A program made the position numbers and the translations under genes. Of a DNA stretch of 64,000 bases, positions 46,264 through 54,380 are shown one piece after another. Below the pieces are notes generated by a model. That model saw nothing but the letters and a program-made list of their open reading frames with translations, did not search any database and was not told the origin of the DNA. Source of the stretch: an uncultured Adlercreutzia sp. (GTDB lineage Bacteria > Actinomycetota > Coriobacteriia > Coriobacteriales > Eggerthellaceae); contig CAJUSP010000013.1 in assembly GCA_910589165.1 (NCBI GenBank), forward strand, positions 32,526 to 96,525, in the 5' to 3' direction. Positions within the stretch are counted from its first letter, which is position 1. Each line of letters opens with the position of its first letter.

Positions 46264-46607
46264 TACTCTTCCAAAAGCGATCGGTAGAAGCAGGTTCGCT
46301 CGCCGGTGTGGCAGGCGGGGCCGGCGGGATGAACCTGCGCGAGCAGGCAGTCGGCGTCGCAGTCGTAGCGCAGGTCGACGAGCTTCTGGGTGTTGCCGCT
46401 GGTGGCGCCCTTGTGCCAGAGTTCCTGACGGCTGCGAGACCAGAACACCGTCTCGCCGCGCTCGAGCGTGAGCGCCAGCGACTCGGCGCTCATCCACGCC
46501 ATCATGAGCACCTCGCCGGTTTCCGCATCCTGCACGATGCAAGGCACCAGGCCGGCCTCGTTGTATGTCAGCTCGGGGAGCACCTGCTCAACGCTTTCTC
46601 CCTGCAT
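46263..46607 (-). CDS. hisI: Phosphoribosyl-AMP cyclohydrolase
   Basis: The 114-residue enzyme opens the adenine ring of PR-AMP (step three of histidine synthesis). Motifs are VLMMAWMSAESL, FWSRSRQELWHKGATSGN and DCDADCLLAQV, with a metal-binding CHTGERTCFY end. It lacks a HisE domain; PR-ATP pyrophosphohydrolase is not in this window. It lies 195 nt after hisF, a gap full of repeats. Confidence 0.95.
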   Translation of the reverse strand: MQGESVEQVLPELTYNEAGLVPCIVQDAETGEVLMMAWMSAESLALTLERGETVFWSRSRQELWHKGATSGNTQKLVDLRYDCDADCLLAQVHPAGPACHTGERTCFYRSLLEE

Positions 46608-46620
46608 GTCTCTCCTCCTT

Positions 46621-46790
46621 GGTCACAAAACAAGCCTCGTCTGAGGTTTTGCACGCGTTTTCGCGCGTTTTGGTCACAAAACGGCTCTCGTCTGAAGTGC
46701 GCGCCGGAACAATGGTCACAAATGGCACGTCAGCTGAAGTTCTGCGGAATACACCGCGCCAAAACTTCAGACGAGGGGCGAAATGTGACC
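46621..46790. repeat. Four related repeats (three direct, one inverted) between hisF and hisI
   Basis: GGTCACAAAAC followed 15 nt from its start by CTCGTCTGA(A/G)GT occurs at 46621 and 46672, in degraded form at 46714, and as an inverted copy ending at 46790. Spacing of copies is 51 and 42 nt. The inverted copy could pair with any direct one to form alternative stems. No coding potential. Confidence 0.8.
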
Positions 46791-46802
46791 AAGCCGAAAG
46801 CG

Positions 46803-47567
46803 TCAGAGGCGCACGGGGATGCCGGCGGCCCTCATGCTCTCCTTCACCTGGCGCACCGTGAGCTCGCCGAAGTGGAAGACGCTGGCGGCCAGCACCGCGT
46901 CGGCCTCGCCCTCGATGATGCCCTCGGCGAAGTGCTCGAGTTTGCCCACGCCGCCGCTGGCGATAACGGGAATGTCAACCGCGCGGGCCACGGCGCGGGT
47001 GAGCGCGCAGTCGAAGCCGTCGCGGCTGCCGTCGCGGTCCATGCTGGTAAGCAGAATCTCGCCCGCCCCGCGTCGGGCCGCCTCGCGGGCCCACTCTATG
47101 GCGTCGATGCCGGTGTTCTTGCGGCCGCCGGCCACGTAAACCTCCCACTTGTTGGGGTTGCCCGGCACCGACTTCGCGTCGATGGCCACAAGAATGGCTT
47201 GGGTGCCGAAGGCTCGGGCCGCATCGGTGATGAGCTGGGGGTTCGCCACGGCTGCCGAGTTCACCGACACCTTGTCGGCCCCGGCGGCGATCATCTTGCG
47301 AATATCGGCCACGGACCGGAAGCCGCCGCCTACGCAGTAGGGCAGGTGCAGCTCGGCCGAGGCGTGGCTGGCCAGCTCCACCGTGGTGGCGCGGTCGTCG
47401 CTCGTGGCCGTGATGTCGAGGAAGATGACCTCGTCGGCCTTCTGCTCGTCGTAGGCGCGGGCCAGCTCGATGGGGTCGCCCGCGTCGCGCAGGCCCACGA
47501 AGTTCACGCCCTTGACGACGCGGCCGTCCTTCACATCAAGGCAGGGAATAACTCTTTTTGTCAGCAT
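46803..47567 (-). CDS. hisF: Imidazole glycerol phosphate synthase cyclase subunit
   Basis: The 254-residue TIM barrel converts PRFAR plus ammonia from HisH into imidazole-glycerol phosphate and AICAR. Catalytic Asp11 lies in VIPCLDVKDGRVVKG; the second catalytic Asp is in LLTSMDRDGS. VIASGGVGKLEHF is the phosphate-binding loop. It follows hisA, with a 142-bp gap that is almost one large palindrome. Confidence 0.96.
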   Translation of the reverse strand: MLTKRVIPCLDVKDGRVVKGVNFVGLRDAGDPIELARAYDEQKADEVIFLDITATSDDRATTVELASHASAELHLPYCVGGGFRSVADIRKMIAAGADKVSVNSAAVANPQLITDAARAFGTQAILVAIDAKSVPGNPNKWEVYVAGGRKNTGIDAIEWAREAARRGAGEILLTSMDRDGSRDGFDCALTRAVARAVDIPVIASGGVGKLEHFAEGIIEGEADAVLAASVFHFGELTVRQVKESMRAAGIPVRL

Positions 47568-47580
47568 TGCTTACCCATCC

Positions 47581-47700
47581 GTCGTCGAGGCAGGCGGTAT
47601 TCTGATTCGCTCAGACAGTCCTGAGCTCGCACGAAACGTCCACTGGACGTTTCGGCTCGTGCGGAACTCGCTCGGTCAGAACACCGCTTGTCTCGACGAC
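47581..47700. repeat. 120-bp imperfect palindrome between hisA and hisF
   Basis: The halves are inverted copies: GTCGTCGAGGCAGGCGG at the left end matches CCGCTTGTCTCGACGAC at the right, and the centre CGAAACGTCCA-C-TGGACGTTTCG is a perfect 11-bp dyad. It would fold into one long hairpin in the his mRNA. It fills nearly the entire gap. Confidence 0.85.
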
Positions 47701-47709
47701 TGCTCTTCC

Positions 47710-48504
47710 TTAGTTGCTTTCCAAATCCTCGAGGGTCAAAGGGCGCTGCTCGGCTTCCAGCTGGTCGCTCAGCTGGAAGTCGCCTTTGCAGGCCGCTACG
47801 CCGTCGGCCACCGAGAGCGTGTTCTCGTAGATGGCACGGCCAGCGATGACGCCCTCGACCGCGTCGGCGATGGGCGCCAAAGCGCGGATGTCGGCCGCCG
47901 TGGCGATGCCGCCGGAGACGATGACCGGATTGCGGAAGGCACGGGCCATGTCCGCGTAGGCCGCCGGGTCCACACCGGTCTGCATGCCGTCGCGGGCGAT
48001 GTCGGTGAACACCAGGTGCTCGTAGCCCAAATCGGCCATACGGGCCGCCAGATCGGCCGCGCGCACGCCGGAGCCCTCGGTCCAGCCGGCGACAGCCGCC
48101 TCCCCCGCCTTCGCATCGATGCCGGCCACGAGCGCATCGGGACCGAACTTCTCGATGGCGGCCTGGGCGAACTCCGGGTCGCGCACCAGGGCCGTGCCCA
48201 AAATGACGCGGGTCGCACCGGCATCCAGGATGCGCTCGGCCACCTCCAGGCTGCGCACGCCGCCGCCCACTTCCACCTTGAGCTTCGTGGCAGCCAAAGT
48301 GCGGCGCACCACCTCCAGGTTCTCGGGCGCGCCGGACTTCGCGCCGTTCAAGTCCACCACGTGGATCCATTCCGCGCCGTCCTCCTCGAACAGCTGCGCC
48401 ATAAGCTCCGGCTTGTCGTGGTAGACAGTCACCGCGTTGTAGTCGCCCTTGGCCAGGCGCACGGCGCGCCCGTCCAGAATGTCGATGGCGGGAAGCAGGT
48501 ACAT
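47710..48504 (-). CDS. hisA: ProFAR isomerase (HisA)
   Basis: The start is ATG 48502-48504 (264 aa), AAAGGAG upstream. MYLLPAIDILDGRAVRL gives the first catalytic Asp; VEVGGGVRSLEVAERIL and FTDIARDGMQTG give the second half. In many Actinobacteria this enzyme is the bifunctional PriA acting in tryptophan synthesis too; without knowing whether trpF exists elsewhere I leave that open. It follows hisH by 74 nt. Confidence 0.94.
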   Translation of the reverse strand: MYLLPAIDILDGRAVRLAKGDYNAVTVYHDKPELMAQLFEEDGAEWIHVVDLNGAKSGAPENLEVVRRTLAATKLKVEVGGGVRSLEVAERILDAGATRVILGTALVRDPEFAQAAIEKFGPDALVAGIDAKAGEAAVAGWTEGSGVRAADLAARMADLGYEHLVFTDIARDGMQTGVDPAAYADMARAFRNPVIVSGGIATAADIRALAPIADAVEGVIAGRAIYENTLSVADGVAACKGDFQLSDQLEAEQRPLTLEDLESN

Positions 48505-48578
48505 GGTCGTCGGCTCCTTTGCTCGAACGGATGAAAACTCGCTGATCAGCCTAGCGCGCGGCGCGGGGCCCGCACGGC

Positions 48579-49232
48579 TCAGCGGCGCGCCTGTTGCGCG
48601 ATTGCCACGAAGTTGGCCAGCAGGCGCGCGCCGGCGTCGGAGGATTTCTCGGGATGGAACTGCACGCCGTAGACGGGGCGTCCGGGCACCTGCACCGCGC
48701 AGGGGAACGTCACCGAATGGGTGGTCTCGGCGATGGTGGCGACGCTTGCCGGCGCCGCGAAGCTGTGGGTGAAGTAGAAGAACTCGGCCGGCGCGATGCC
48801 GTCGAACAGCGCATTCGGCTCGCCGAACTCCACGGAATTCCACCCCACGTGGGGCACCTTATAGGCGCGGCCGGCACCGTCGGTTTTGGGCAGGGCCTCC
48901 ACGCACCCCGCGATAAGGCCGAGGCCCCGCGGATTCGGGCCGCCAACCGGAGCGTGCTCGACGCCCTCGGCGAACATGAGGTGCATCCCCAGGCAGATGC
49001 CGAGGAACGGCGCCCCAGCCTCCACCGCCGCAAGGATCGACTCTCGCAGCCCCAGCTCGTCCAAGGCCGCTGCCGCGTCGGCGAAGGCGCCCACGCCCGG
49101 CAGCACTATGGCCTCGGCCGCGGCCGCCACGGCCGCATCGTCCGTCACGATGACCTCGGCCCCGACGCCCGCCAGTCCCCGCTCTACCGACAGCAGGTTC
49201 CCCTTGTGGTAATCAACCAGCGCGATCTTCAC
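48579..49232 (-). CDS. hisH: Imidazole glycerol phosphate synthase glutaminase subunit
   Basis: I choose GTG 49230-49232 (217 aa, VKIALVDYHKGN), which overlaps the hisB TAG by one base and has AAGGGG 8 nt upstream; a GTG three codons earlier is possible. The class I amidotransferase triad is visible: Cys in FLGICLGMHLMF and His/Glu in YGVQFHPEKSS. It feeds ammonia to HisF. Confidence 0.94.
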   Translation of the reverse strand: MKIALVDYHKGNLLSVERGLAGVGAEVIVTDDAAVAAAAEAIVLPGVGAFADAAAALDELGLRESILAAVEAGAPFLGICLGMHLMFAEGVEHAPVGGPNPRGLGLIAGCVEALPKTDGAGRAYKVPHVGWNSVEFGEPNALFDGIAPAEFFYFTHSFAAPASVATIAETTHSVTFPCAVQVPGRPVYGVQFHPEKSSDAGARLLANFVAIAQQARR

Positions 49233-49822
49233 TACAGGCACCCCTTCGTGGAAGGCACTTCCCCGCCGAGGGCTGCGTCGATGGCCACGGCCTGGCGCAG
49301 GGCGCGGCCGCAGGCCTTGAAGGCGGCCTCGAAGATGTGGTGCACGTTGTCGCCGGCCAGCTGGCGGATATGCAGCGTAATGCCGGCGTTGGTCGCCAGC
49401 GCGATGAAGAACTCGCGGGCGAGCTGGGTATCGAAATCGCCCACCATGCCGAAGGGCACCTCGCAGGCCCAGTGCAGCTGCCCGCGCCCGGAAATGTCGA
49501 GCACCGCCAGCACCAGGGCCTCGTCCATGGGCACAAAGGCCTCACCGAAGCGCTCGATGCCGGCCTTGTTTCCCAGGGCGGCGGCCAGGGCCTGGCCGAT
49601 CACGATGCCGGTGTCCTCCACCGTGTGGTGGCCGTCCACCTCAAGGTCGCCCTCCACCTTCACCCGCACATCGAGCCGCCCGTGGCGCGCAAACGCCGTG
49701 AGCATGTGATCGAAAAAGCCGATGCCCGTGCTCACCTCGGCGCGGCCGGAGCCGTCCAGGTTCACCGTCACCTCGATGGCAGTCTCCGCCGTGTTGCGCA
49801 CGATGGTCGCTTCCCGCGTCAT
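49232..49822 (-). CDS. hisB: Imidazoleglycerol-phosphate dehydratase
   Basis: The start is ATG 49820-49822 (196 aa, MTREATIVRNTAET). Manganese-binding motifs FFDHMLTAFARHG, DGHHTVEDTGIVIGQAL and NVHHIFEAAFKA are present. It is monofunctional, without the phosphatase domain found in enteric HisB; histidinol-phosphatase is not seen in this cluster. The start lies 62 nt after the hisC stop. Confidence 0.95.
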   Translation of the reverse strand: MTREATIVRNTAETAIEVTVNLDGSGRAEVSTGIGFFDHMLTAFARHGRLDVRVKVEGDLEVDGHHTVEDTGIVIGQALAAALGNKAGIERFGEAFVPMDEALVLAVLDISGRGQLHWACEVPFGMVGDFDTQLAREFFIALATNAGITLHIRQLAGDNVHHIFEAAFKACGRALRQAVAIDAALGGEVPSTKGCL

Positions 49823-49883
49823 AGCCCTCATCCTCGCTTTCCTCAGCCGCCCGGCCCGTCCGGCCGCGCGGCGCCTTCCTATT

Positions 49884-50987
49884 CTACGCGCTCGCCCGCG
49901 CCGCACGGGCCCGCTCCTCGGCGCGGGCCGCCACGAAGGCGCGCAGCCCGGCGAGCAGCCGATCGTTCTGTTCCGGCGTGCCGATGGTGGCGCGCAGGCA
50001 GCCCTCTAAGCCGGGCGCATGGCTGAAGTCGCGCACCAGCACGCCGCGCTCGTACAGGTACTCCCAGGCCGCGTCGGCCCCCTCCATGCGGAAGAGGATC
50101 CAGTTCGCGTCCGACGGGTAGGGGCGCACGCCGGGAATGGCGCGCAGGGCCTCCTGCACGCGCCCGCGCTCCTCGATGATCTCGCGGATGCCCGGCTCGA
50201 AGCGGGCGCGGTTCTGGAACACCGCCTCGCCCACCACCTGGGATACCGCGTCCACCGAGTAGGGCTGACGCACCTTCGCGAACTGGTCGATGACCCACGG
50301 GCTCGCCAGAATATAGCCGAGGCGCACGCCGGCCAGCGAGAAGGCCTTCGAGAACGTGCGCAGGATGACAAGATTCTCGTGGGCATCCAACAGCGGGCGC
50401 ACCGTCTCGCGCGAGAACTCGAAGTAGGCCTCGTCCACCATCACGAGGGTGTCGGTGGCCTCAAGCAGCTGCTCGATGAAGGGCAGCGGCGCGCGCTCGC
50501 CCGTGGGGTTGTTCGGGCTCGTCACGATGACGAAGTCGATGTCGCCAGCGGCCAGGCGCCGAAGCACGGCCTCTTCGTCGATGGAGAAGTCGTCGCGGCG
50601 CGGCACGTCCACGCAGGCGGTGTTCGTGAGCCGCGCGTTGGCCGCGTACACCGAGAACGTCGGCGGCAGGTTCAAAAACTTCCGCCCTGGGCCGCCCCAA
50701 GCCAGCGCCAGGTCGAACAGCAGCTCGTCGCCGCCGTTGCCAATGAGCACGTTCTCGCGGGCAAGCCCGTTGGCCTCGGCGATAAGGTCGCGCAGCCGAT
50801 TCGCCAGCGGGTCCGGGTAGCGGTTCAAAGGCACCGCCGCAATGCGCCGCGCGATGTCGGCGCGCACCTCGGCGTCAACGTCGCGGGGGTTCTCGTTGGC
50901 CGACAGGTACGCCTCGGCGGGCAGGTACTTCGGGTCGTAGGGCACGAGCCCCTCAAGCTGCGGCGCAGGCTGGCGCACCTTATTCAT
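49884..50987 (-). CDS. hisC: Histidinol-phosphate aminotransferase
   Basis: The 367-residue PLP enzyme of fold type I has the cofactor Lys in LRTFSKAFSLAGVRLGY, with VTSPNNPTG and VDEAYFEF as further active-site blocks. It transaminates imidazole-acetol phosphate using glutamate. The start overlaps hisD by 8 nt. An Ala/Arg-rich tail (EERARAARASA) ends the protein. Confidence 0.95.
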   Translation of the reverse strand: MNKVRQPAPQLEGLVPYDPKYLPAEAYLSANENPRDVDAEVRADIARRIAAVPLNRYPDPLANRLRDLIAEANGLARENVLIGNGGDELLFDLALAWGGPGRKFLNLPPTFSVYAANARLTNTACVDVPRRDDFSIDEEAVLRRLAAGDIDFVIVTSPNNPTGERAPLPFIEQLLEATDTLVMVDEAYFEFSRETVRPLLDAHENLVILRTFSKAFSLAGVRLGYILASPWVIDQFAKVRQPYSVDAVSQVVGEAVFQNRARFEPGIREIIEERGRVQEALRAIPGVRPYPSDANWILFRMEGADAAWEYLYERGVLVRDFSHAPGLEGCLRATIGTPEQNDRLLAGLRAFVAARAEERARAARASA

Positions 50988-52344
50988 CGCCGGGCTCCCC
51001 TGCCTTCACGCTGGCCGCCGCCGCGCTGCCGGCTACACTCGCCTGCTCGGCATCGCGCAGGGCCTCCATGCGCAGGGCCACCGACTGGGCGTGGGCCCAC
51101 AGCCCCTCGTGGGTGGCAATCTGCACCACGGCGCGGGCGTCGTTCTTCAAGGCGGCGGGCGTGTACTGGATGATGGAGGACTTCTTCACGAAATCGTCCA
51201 CGGAAAGCGGCGACGAGTAGCGCGCCGTGCCGCCGGTGGGCAGCGTGTGGTTCGGGCCGGCCACGTAGTCGCCCACGGCCTCGGGCGTCCACTCGCCCAG
51301 GAAGATGGCGCCAGCGTTGCGAATGGCGCCCAGGTACTCCATGGCGTGGGCCACGTGCATCTCCAAGTGCTCCGGAGCGATGACGTTCACCGTCTCAAGC
51401 GCCTGCTCCATGGAGGTGCACACGACGATGAGGCCGTGGTCGTCCAGCGAGGCGCGGGTGATGTCGGCGCGGGTCGAGCGCTGCAGGTGCTCGGCGATGG
51501 CCGCCTCCACCTCGTCGGCGTAGGCATCCGAGAACGTGACCAGGTAGCAAGCCGCCAGCGGGTCGTGCTCGGCCTGGGCCATAAGGTCGATGGCCACCAT
51601 GCGCGGGTCGGCCGTCTCGTCGGCCACCACGCACACCTCGGAGGGCCCGGCGATCATGTCGATGCCCACGTCGCCCGAGACGAGCTTCTTCGCCGCGGCC
51701 ACGAAGGCGTTGCCCGGACCGGTGATCTTCTCCACGGGGCGAATGGTCTCGGTGCCGTAGGCAAGCGCCGCCACGGCCTGGGCGCCGCCCACAGTGTAGA
51801 TCTCGGTGACGCCGGCGATCTTGCAGGCGGCGAGCACCGTGGCATCCAGCGTGCCGTCCTTGGTCGGCGGCGTCACGCACACGATGCGCCCCACGCCGGC
51901 CACCTGGGCCGGCAGCGCGTTCATGAGCACGGTGGAGGGGTACAGCGCGCGGCCGCCGGGCACGTAGATGCCCACGGAGTCGAGCGGCGTGACCTTCGAC
52001 CCCACGATGGCCCCGTCCGCCCGGGCGAAGAACCAGCTCTGCTGCTTCTGACGCTCGTGGAAGTCGCGAATCTGCGCGGCGGCATGGCGCAGGGCGTCCA
52101 GGGTCTCGGCGTCGGTAGCCGCCACAGCCTCTTCGATGGCCGCCTCGCTCACGCGGAAGTTCTCCACCTCCACGCCGTCGAACTTCGCCGTCAGCGCGCG
52201 CAGGGCCGTATCGCCCTCTTGGCGCACCTCCTCGATGATGGCCGTGGCCGCCTCCAGGGCGCCGGGGTTGAAGGCGCCGGTGCGGTCGATGAAGTCGCTG
52301 GTAAAGGGCTCGAGGGGCTGAAGGTCGATGCGTCGCATGGTCAT
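50980..52344 (-). CDS. hisD: Histidinol dehydrogenase
   Basis: The 454-residue zinc enzyme makes the last two oxidations to histidine. GPGNAFVAAAKKLV, GIDMIAGPSEV, AQAEHDPLA (zinc/catalytic His) and GPNHTLPTGG are diagnostic. The extra C-terminal about 25 residues are Ala-rich. ATG 52342-52344 is preceded by AAGGAG at 7 nt. It lies 15 nt after hisZG. Confidence 0.96.
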   Translation of the reverse strand: MTMRRIDLQPLEPFTSDFIDRTGAFNPGALEAATAIIEEVRQEGDTALRALTAKFDGVEVENFRVSEAAIEEAVAATDAETLDALRHAAAQIRDFHERQKQQSWFFARADGAIVGSKVTPLDSVGIYVPGGRALYPSTVLMNALPAQVAGVGRIVCVTPPTKDGTLDATVLAACKIAGVTEIYTVGGAQAVAALAYGTETIRPVEKITGPGNAFVAAAKKLVSGDVGIDMIAGPSEVCVVADETADPRMVAIDLMAQAEHDPLAACYLVTFSDAYADEVEAAIAEHLQRSTRADITRASLDDHGLIVVCTSMEQALETVNVIAPEHLEMHVAHAMEYLGAIRNAGAIFLGEWTPEAVGDYVAGPNHTLPTGGTARYSSPLSVDDFVKKSSIIQYTPAALKNDARAVVQIATHEGLWAHAQSVALRMEALRDAEQASVAGSAAAASVKAGEPGDE

Positions 52345-52359
52345 GGGTGTCTCCTTCGG

Positions 52360-54072
52360 TTAGTTGGTAGCGGGGTTCGTCGCGCCGGCGATGGGCGCGT
52401 AAGTGTGTTTGGGGGCATTGGCGGCCAGGGTACGGGCCAGGCCCACGATGCGGTCGTCGGTGCGCAGGGCGCAGGGGTTCGCGAAGAAGCGCGCCGTGGA
52501 GGCGAGCACCTCCTCGACGATTTCCAAATTGTTCTCGCGCAGGGTGGTGCCGGTGGCGGTGATGTCCACGATGCGCTCGGCCATGCCCGTGATGGGCGCC
52601 AGCTCAATGTTGCCGTGCAGGTACACGATTTCTACCTGGGTGCCGCGGCGTGCGAAGTGGGCGCGGGTGATGGAGGGGTACTTCGTGGCGATGCGCATGC
52701 TACCGAGCTTGCGGTAGCGCTCCTCGATGGCCTCGGCGGTCCCAGCCGACTCGGCCACCACGAAGCGGCAGCCGCCGAAGCGCAAATCGGCCAGCTCCAC
52801 CACGTCGGCGGCGGCCTCCAGCAGCGAGTCCTTGCCGCAGATGCCGCAGTCGGCCGCCCCCAGCGCCACGAACACCGGCGCGTCGGAGGGCCGCACGATG
52901 ATGTAGTCGACCCCGGGGTTGGAAATCACCAAGGCGCGCCCGGGGTTCGCCAGGCCCTCGACGTTGAGCCCGGCCTCTTCCAAGCAGGCGATGGCCTCGG
53001 CGTTCAACGACCCCTTCGGCACTGCGATGCGCAGCGGGCGCTCGGCGGCATCGGGCCTTTGCGCCTCGGCCGCCGCAGCCGACATGGCCTGCTCCAGCGA
53101 GAAGGCGAAACCGGCCGCCGCGCGCTCGGTACCGTAGGCCCCGATCATGCGGTCGTAGCGGCCGCCCGAGCCCAGCGAGCTGCCCAGGTAGGGCGAGAAG
53201 GCCTCGAAGACGATGCCGGTGTAGTAGTTGAACGAGCTTACCACCGAGAAATCGACGAGCAGCCGGTCCGCCAGGCCCGCTTCCTCGAGCAGGGCGAAGG
53301 TGGCCTCGAAGGCATCGAGGTCGGCCACGCACCCGAGCGGCGCCACGAGCGCGCGCACCTCGTCGATGGCCTCGCGCCCCCCGCGGATGCGGGCGAGCCT
53401 CTTCACGGCCTCCACGTAGGCCGGGGCCGCCTGCCCCGCACCCGGGTCGCCTTCCGCAGCCGCGCCCGCCGCCGCGCCGTCGCACAGGCGATCGAGGGCC
53501 ACGAAGTCGGAGTCGTGGTAGGACTCAAGCACCGCATCCTTCCACGGCGCCGCCGCGCCCGAGCGCTCGAGCAGCGCCCGCAGCACGCCCACCGTGGCCA
53601 CGCCGAGCACGAAGTCTTCCACGCCGGCCAGGCGCAGCGCCTCGGCCATGAGCGCGACAAGCTCGGCATCGACGGACGGCCCCGCCTCGCCGACGCATTC
53701 CACGCCGCACTGGGTTACCTCGCGCGCCTCGGCGCGGTAGTCGGCCGTGGCCTCGCGGAACACACGCTGGGTGTAGCGGAAGCGCAGCGGCCCCTCCTCG
53801 CCGGCCAGGCGCGTGGCGCACATGCGGGCCACCTGCAGCGTGACATCGGGCCGCATGGCCAGCAAGTCGTCGTGGGAGTCGAAGAACTTGAAGGGGGACG
53901 CCGGCATGCGGCCGCCGGCGCGCATGACGTCCATCACCTCGAGGGTGGGGGTCTCTATGGGAAGGTAGCCGTGGGCGGCGAAGAGGTCCTGCACCGCGCG
54001 GGCGATGGCCTCGCGGGCGCGCGCCTCGTCGAAGAGGACGTCGCGAAAGCCCGATGGCGTTACTGCGTTCAA
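52360..54072 (-). CDS. hisZG: HisZ-HisG fusion: ATP phosphoribosyltransferase with its regulatory subunit
   Basis: One continuous 570-codon frame starts with TTG 54070-54072 (GGAGCC 7 nt upstream). Residues 1-335 are a HisZ, the histidyl-tRNA-synthetase-like regulatory subunit: PSGFRDVLFDEA, PFKFFDSHDDLLAMRPDVTLQVAR and FNYYTGIVFEAFSPYLG. From 346 comes a short-form HisG: PLRIAVPKGSLNAEAI, YIIVRPSDAPVFVALGAADCGICGK, and the PRPP loop VDITATGTTL near 535. Normally HisZ and HisGs are separate chains forming a hetero-octamer that starts histidine synthesis. Here both parts are fused through only about ten residues. It is the first gene of the his operon. Confidence 0.92.
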   Translation of the reverse strand: MNAVTPSGFRDVLFDEARAREAIARAVQDLFAAHGYLPIETPTLEVMDVMRAGGRMPASPFKFFDSHDDLLAMRPDVTLQVARMCATRLAGEEGPLRFRYTQRVFREATADYRAEAREVTQCGVECVGEAGPSVDAELVALMAEALRLAGVEDFVLGVATVGVLRALLERSGAAAPWKDAVLESYHDSDFVALDRLCDGAAAGAAAEGDPGAGQAAPAYVEAVKRLARIRGGREAIDEVRALVAPLGCVADLDAFEATFALLEEAGLADRLLVDFSVVSSFNYYTGIVFEAFSPYLGSSLGSGGRYDRMIGAYGTERAAAGFAFSLEQAMSAAAAEAQRPDAAERPLRIAVPKGSLNAEAIACLEEAGLNVEGLANPGRALVISNPGVDYIIVRPSDAPVFVALGAADCGICGKDSLLEAAADVVELADLRFGGCRFVVAESAGTAEAIEERYRKLGSMRIATKYPSITRAHFARRGTQVEIVYLHGNIELAPITGMAERIVDITATGTTLRENNLEIVEEVLASTARFFANPCALRTDDRIVGLARTLAANAPKHTYAPIAGATNPATN

Positions 54073-54258
54073 CCTGGCTCCTCACGTGCAATCGATAACG
54101 GAACGTCTCATGGTATCGCCTCAGGCCCGCGCGGGCGAACCCCCGCCAGCCAAAAGGCGCATTATCGACAGGAAACGCCGCGGACAACCGTCCGGCTGCC
54201 GCCAGCGGACTGCCCCACACTGGCTTCGCAGCGCTTCGGCCTTCCTGCCTTCCGTCAC

Positions 54259-54287
54259 TTTATCACAGTAGAGTGCTAAAGCAACAA
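54259..54287 (-). promoter_or_regulatory. Promoter of the his operon
   Basis: Minus strand: -35 TTGTTG (54282-54287), 17-nt spacer, -10 GATAAA (54259-54264). It gives a leader of about 180 nt (54073-54252) rich in GC and without a recognisable T-box (no GGTGGNACC core) or His-codon leader peptide. The rest of 54288-54380 shows nothing. Confidence 0.55.
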
Positions 54288-54380
54288 CTATTTGGATCCG
54301 CGGATGCGAATACTACGCAACAAGCGATTCTCGGCGAAAGGAATTCCGTATTTGGCGGCACGTTCCGCAGGTTGCATTCC

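Noticed and set aside
47561..48370. A 269-codon frame overlapping hisA and the hisF gap
   Set aside because: It is an out-of-frame shadow of hisA with Arg/Gly-rich composition; hisA itself has intact motifs and a ribosome site.
54073..54260. T-box or His leader-peptide attenuator before hisZG
   Set aside because: No T-box core and no short frame rich in His codons could be found in the leader.
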